A DNA stretch of 64,000 bases from Nioella sp965215655. GTDB taxonomy: Bacteria > Pseudomonadota > Alphaproteobacteria > Rhodobacterales > Rhodobacteraceae. The stretch spans positions 1,984,001 to 2,048,000 of the forward strand of contig NZ_OZ244111.1 of NCBI RefSeq assembly GCF_965215655.1. The letters are read 5' to 3'. The position numbers and the translations under genes are program-made. The notes beneath the pieces were generated by a model. It made no database searches, had not been told where the DNA came from, and saw nothing but the letters and a program-made list of their open reading frames with translations. Below, one piece after another: positions 62,901-64,000 of the stretch. How positions within the stretch are numbered: position 1 is the first letter of the stretch; each line of letters begins with the position of its first letter.

Positions 62901-63321
62901 AGACGTTGAAATAGAAATAGCTGCCCATGCCGCAGCCCGCGTAAACCCCTATGTTTCCATCGAAATTATCGGGGACATGGCCCGCCTGCTCCATTGCTTC
63001 CCAGGCCACTTCCAGGAACTGGCGATGCTGCGGATCCATGATCGCGGCCTCTTTCGGCGAGAGCCCGAAGAAGTCGGCGTCAAACCGTTCGAACCCGTCC
63101 AGCACGGCGGCGGCGGGCACGTAGTCGGGGCGGTCGATGAGATGCGGCGCCTCGCCCGCTGCCAGCAGATCCTCTCGGCTGAGCCGCCGGATGGATTCGA
63201 TCCCGTCGCGCAGGTTACGCCAATAGGCCTGCACATCCTCCGCCCCCGGAAGATGCGCGGCCATCCCGACGATGGCGATATCGTTTTCCCCTATGGCGGG
63301 GGTCGTGTCTGCTCGGGTCAT
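56968..63321 (-). CDS. type I polyketide synthase, KS-AT-KR-DH-ACP-TE
   Basis: The 2117-aa one-module synthase has a ketosynthase at about residues 12-440 with the full triad Cys186 (TACSTSL), His322 (CHGTGT) and His362 (NIGHLD). The acyltransferase (about 540-880) has Ser635 in GHSMG; its selectivity motif reads AAHS, so malonate versus methylmalonate is open. The ketoreductase core (about 1150-1350) has GGYGGIG and Tyr1315. The dehydratase (about 1385-1645) has His1400 with one extra residue before the glycine, and Asp1564. The ACP has Ser1773. The thioesterase has Ser1919 (GFSGG), Asp1946 and His2077. ATG 63321 is chosen over the open frame to 63981 because the KS N-terminus begins there. 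Confidence 0.95.
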   Translation of the reverse strand: MTRADTTPAIGENDIAIVGMAAHLPGAEDVQAYWRNLRDGIESIRRLSREDLLAAGEAPHLIDRPDYVPAAAVLDGFERFDADFFGLSPKEAAIMDPQHRQFLEVAWEAMEQAGHVPDNFDGNIGVYAGCGMGSYFYFNVCSNRDLVDQTGMFLLRHTGNDKDFLATRVSHIFDLHGPSINMQTACSTSLVATHYACQALLMGECDMALAGGVTIELPHARGYLFKEGEILSPDGHCHAFDHRAQGTVFGSGAGCVVLRRAADAIADGDHIWAIIKGSAVNNDGADKAGYLAPSVGGQAEAIAEAQALAGVSAETVDYVECHGTGTYLGDPIEVAALTDAFRRTTNAVGTCRIGSVKTNIGHLDTAAGVASLIKASLALHHKQIPPSLGYEKPNPAIGFDGSPFLVNDRLTDWPRTDHPARAGVNSLGVGGTNAHVVLEEAPARAASEQSDFPFQLLCLSARGKSALEGNAERLANHLEAKPSEDLADVAWTLKEGRRAFERRRVVVAETPEDAADALLENDPRRVFTHTVVSDSPEITFMFPGGGAQYAGMARDLYETEPVFADWMDRGLAVLEPKLDFDIRALWLPEPGDEDAANERLKTPSVQLPLIMIVEYALAQLWISWGVAPKALIGHSMGENTAACLAGVMSFEDCIGLVHLRGQLMDSVEPGGMLSVALSPEALAPYLGENLDLAVVNGPELTVASGADASLDRLAERLKAEDIHCQRIAINIAAHSRLLDPILERFGDYLRSIDLHAPQIPVISNRTGQILTDAEATDPDYWVNHLRGAVRFADGLTTLAENPQRVYLEVGPGKALTSLAGQHPEIDANQVINSLRHSDDATADDAYFLATLGRIWAVGGQFDWGQYWGDARRNRVVLPTYAFQKSPYFIERAEPKVEAASDWLMREEDPAQWGWKPVWRPTYAPCEVDVAGDLSDAARDIWLIFADETGVAATLADRLRGAGHSVTLVTPGDAFARTKSGFVLPPERGREGYDQLLRALAEEGKLPTRIAHLWLLTQGEQHRPGSSFFHRMQEQGFWSLFYLAQAWADEGQGPLHIDVVTNGTAQVRAEALPYPSKSTIIGPARVIPREFPGVSVAVLDVDRPDPAPVLEELLSDPESRVAAIRAGKRFEQGWKRVELPEADTLDIREGATVLLTGGYGGIGTSVAEDLIRRHRARIVLVSRTGLPPRDRWQSLLKNAAPTDRTAARIRAVERLEQAGGEVLPLAADVSNVEEMRAAVAEAEARFGPINGVIHAAGVIDDAPILAKSAISIEEVFTPKIHGTQVLDTLFPDGTLDWMVLFSSSSTATAPAGQVDYVAANDYLNAFAKSRSGGKTRVLAIDWGIWSGVGMAAEAMQAREAEPPAPVPVTLPLLDTAGFDADGNRRFEARWRPESRWVLDQHRTKAGDALLPGTGYLELVAEALEGQGEDRPFEIRDLWFLRPLRTEDGQTTRIRLTLPRSDQGYELRVESAPEGAGWDVNAEADVRLLPMDPPAPLDIAALEAQMGEPTRAEPGQSLTSPQEVHLRFGPGWRVLRETRLGQGVGLARLSLDRHDARWRLPPGLVDLATGWAMDLIEGYRPDALWVPVNYASVKVFRALPSEVVSYVRNAGDNHASDQTASFDITLAAPDGTVCVDITGFTIRRLVGDIAFAAAPAKQAEADGPRPLSPAEERLRHNIAQGIRPEEGAEAFLKALASPLPQVLISSLDLDALIAQAGTETEDAQASHGFERPDLDSDFVDPEGPIEETLAGFWRDLLGVAQVGAEDSFFDLGGHSLIAVRLFAMVKKTWAVEFPISVLFEAPTIRKIAGLVEAQGISADPAEDAPKREEPARRFTHLVPMHQGEGGSKTPFFLVAGMFGNVLNLRHLAHLLGHDRPFYGMQARGLFGKDEPHRSVKEASRDYIAEIRQVQPHGPYMLGGFSGGGITAYEIAQQLTAAGEEVAALIMLDTPLPQRRELTRADRIAIQMQELKAGGFAYPFTWLARRIRWEFAKRRQKQDDAGESPVFHNAAIEAAFLESVAGYHLQPWHGPLTLFRPPLVGKWQVGEGQLVNSERSYVTHDNDWSEWAPELQVFEVPGDHDSMVLEPNVRVLAARMGKVIDAADRAKLVAQAWEGSHAAE

Positions 63322-63371
63322 GACAGCTTTTATCCAGCTTTTTTCGCATGTTGATTGACCGTCAGACTGCC

Positions 63372-63398
63372 CCCCTATCTTGGTGATTTTAGGGCAAA
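63372..63398 (-). promoter_or_regulatory. 27-base element shared with the wzz upstream region (copy 2)
   Basis: This is the second copy of the element at 50648-50674, with the same TTTG...AAAATCACC...AGA...GGGG order on the minus strand. It lies 51 bases upstream of the PKS start codon. It could be a regulator site or part of a promoter. Confidence 0.5.
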
Positions 63399-63543
63399 GG
63401 CACGGATCGGGTGTGAAAAATGTCGACGGCCCGCATGTTCTGCCAACAGATTGCAGCCGAGCGCCGGGCCGCTTGCGTCTTCCGCATCTTTTCATCGGCC
63501 CCGAATCTTCTATGGTAGAGCCAACTGGACCGGGATGCTGTGG

Positions 63544-64000
63544 ATGACTGACGAACCTTCCGAAACGATTGCCTATGGACGCCTTATGCACCGCGCCATG
63601 CGGAGCCTGATACAGTCCGTTCTGGAAGGCGTGGCGGAAACCGGCCTGCCCGGCGAGCACCACTTTTTCATCACCTTCGACACGCGCCACCCCGATGTTG
63701 ACATCGCCCCCTGGCTTCATGATCGCTATCCGGGCGAAATGACAATCGTGATCCAGCACTGGTTCGACGATCTGCGGGTAGATGATGACGGGTTCTGGGT
63801 CACGCTGAATTTCGGCGACAACCCGGAGCCGCTGCGCATTCCCTTCGATTCCATCCTGACCTTCGTCGACCCCTCGGTGGAGTTCGGCCTGCGGTTCGAG
63901 ACCCAGGTCGAGGAGGATCCCGACGACGAACCGCCCGGCGATGATGCGGCAGAGGATGAGACCGGGCACGAACCGCATCACGATGCCGAGGTCGTGCGGC
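63544..64000 (+). CDS. sspB: ClpXP adaptor SspB, alphaproteobacterial type (3' truncated by window)
   Basis: The frame is open to the window edge (152 codons). The N-terminal domain is diagnostic: LMHRAMRSLIQSVLEGVAE, LPGEHHFFITFDTRHP, YPGEMTIVIQHWFDDL, FGDNPEPLRIPFDSI and VDPSVEFGLRFE. SspB delivers ssrA-tagged and other substrates to ClpXP. The acidic low-complexity stretch from about residue 125 is the flexible linker expected before the C-terminal ClpX-binding motif, which lies beyond the window. It is divergent from the PKS operon across 222 bases. Confidence 0.95.
   Translation, partial: MTDEPSETIAYGRLMHRAMRSLIQSVLEGVAETGLPGEHHFFITFDTRHPDVDIAPWLHDRYPGEMTIVIQHWFDDLRVDDDGFWVTLNFGDNPEPLRIPFDSILTFVDPSVEFGLRFETQVEEDPDDEPPGDDAAEDETGHEPHHDAEVVR

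Noticed and set aside
50685..63321. Siderophore cluster on the basis of the LLM-containing NRPS family
   Set aside because: Related LLM-bearing NRPSs occur in siderophore clusters, but no TonB receptor, siderophore exporter, Fur-box-like site or hydroxamate/catechol genes are in the window.
63322..63981. N-terminal extension of the PKS to 63981
   Set aside because: The extra 220 residues show no similarity and run antisense to the clear sspB coding sequence. The ketosynthase N-terminus starts at ATG 63321.

Overview
The window looks like a chromosome segment of a marine-type alphaproteobacterium of the Rhodobacteraceae (Roseobacter group). The evidence is high-GC DNA, a class II B12-dependent ribonucleotide reductase (nrdJ), LpxI rather than LpxH in the lipid A cluster, a two-domain cold-shock protein, an alphaproteobacterial SspB, and gene orders such as aroK-aroB beside xerD. 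No phage, transposon, rRNA or CRISPR array was seen. The assignment rests on gene content only.

Bases 1-16.5 kb are mostly housekeeping. A 5'-truncated GlxA/GbdR-like regulator is followed by glnE with a small translationally coupled ORF, and by a YbaK deacylase. A long minus-strand cell-envelope block then reads pyrH-frr-uppS-cdsA-dxr-rseP / 41-aa ORF / bamA-ompH-fabZ-lpxA-lpxI-lpxB. lpxD is not in this block, and a short membrane ORF with its own putative terminator separates rseP from bamA.

Bases 16.6-38.5 kb hold miaA, then an AraC-type regulator next to a complete family-5 (Dpp/Opp-like) peptide ABC transporter whose two ATPases are fused. After that come nrdJ, a family-2 glycosyltransferase, tRNA-Pro(UGG), a DUF192 protein coupled to a double cold-shock protein, pdxH, fabI, gpt, aroB-aroK, a coupled pair of small-membrane and exported proteins, and xerD. 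A family of short perfect palindromes with GAAAA...TTTTC ends lies behind nrdJ and as a tandem triplet between gpt and aroB.

Bases 38.6-63.3 kb form an accessory surface-polysaccharide and secondary-metabolite region. It encodes a GMC oxidoreductase and an SDR, a WecG/TagA glycosyltransferase, and a sugar-modifying operon (Gfo/Idh/MocA oxidoreductase, epimerase, GT4, GT2, and a natural oxidoreductase-epimerase fusion). A CpsD-like ATPase and a Wzz-like chain-length protein follow, convergent with no gap. Next is a four-gene minus-strand operon: a type I PKS (KS-AT-KR-DH-ACP-TE, 2117 aa), a GT2 glycosyltransferase, an NRPS (1519 aa) and a phosphopantetheinyl transferase. The NRPS carries an N-terminal formyltransferase domain and a luciferase-like monooxygenase inserted inside its adenylation domain between motifs A4 and A5. 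Similar 27-bp elements precede both the PKS and the wzz-like gene on the same strand, which hints at joint control. My working inference is that the cluster makes a small formylated and oxidised acyl-amino product that may be glycosylated or placed at the cell surface.

The right edge holds the 5' part of sspB, divergent from the PKS operon.
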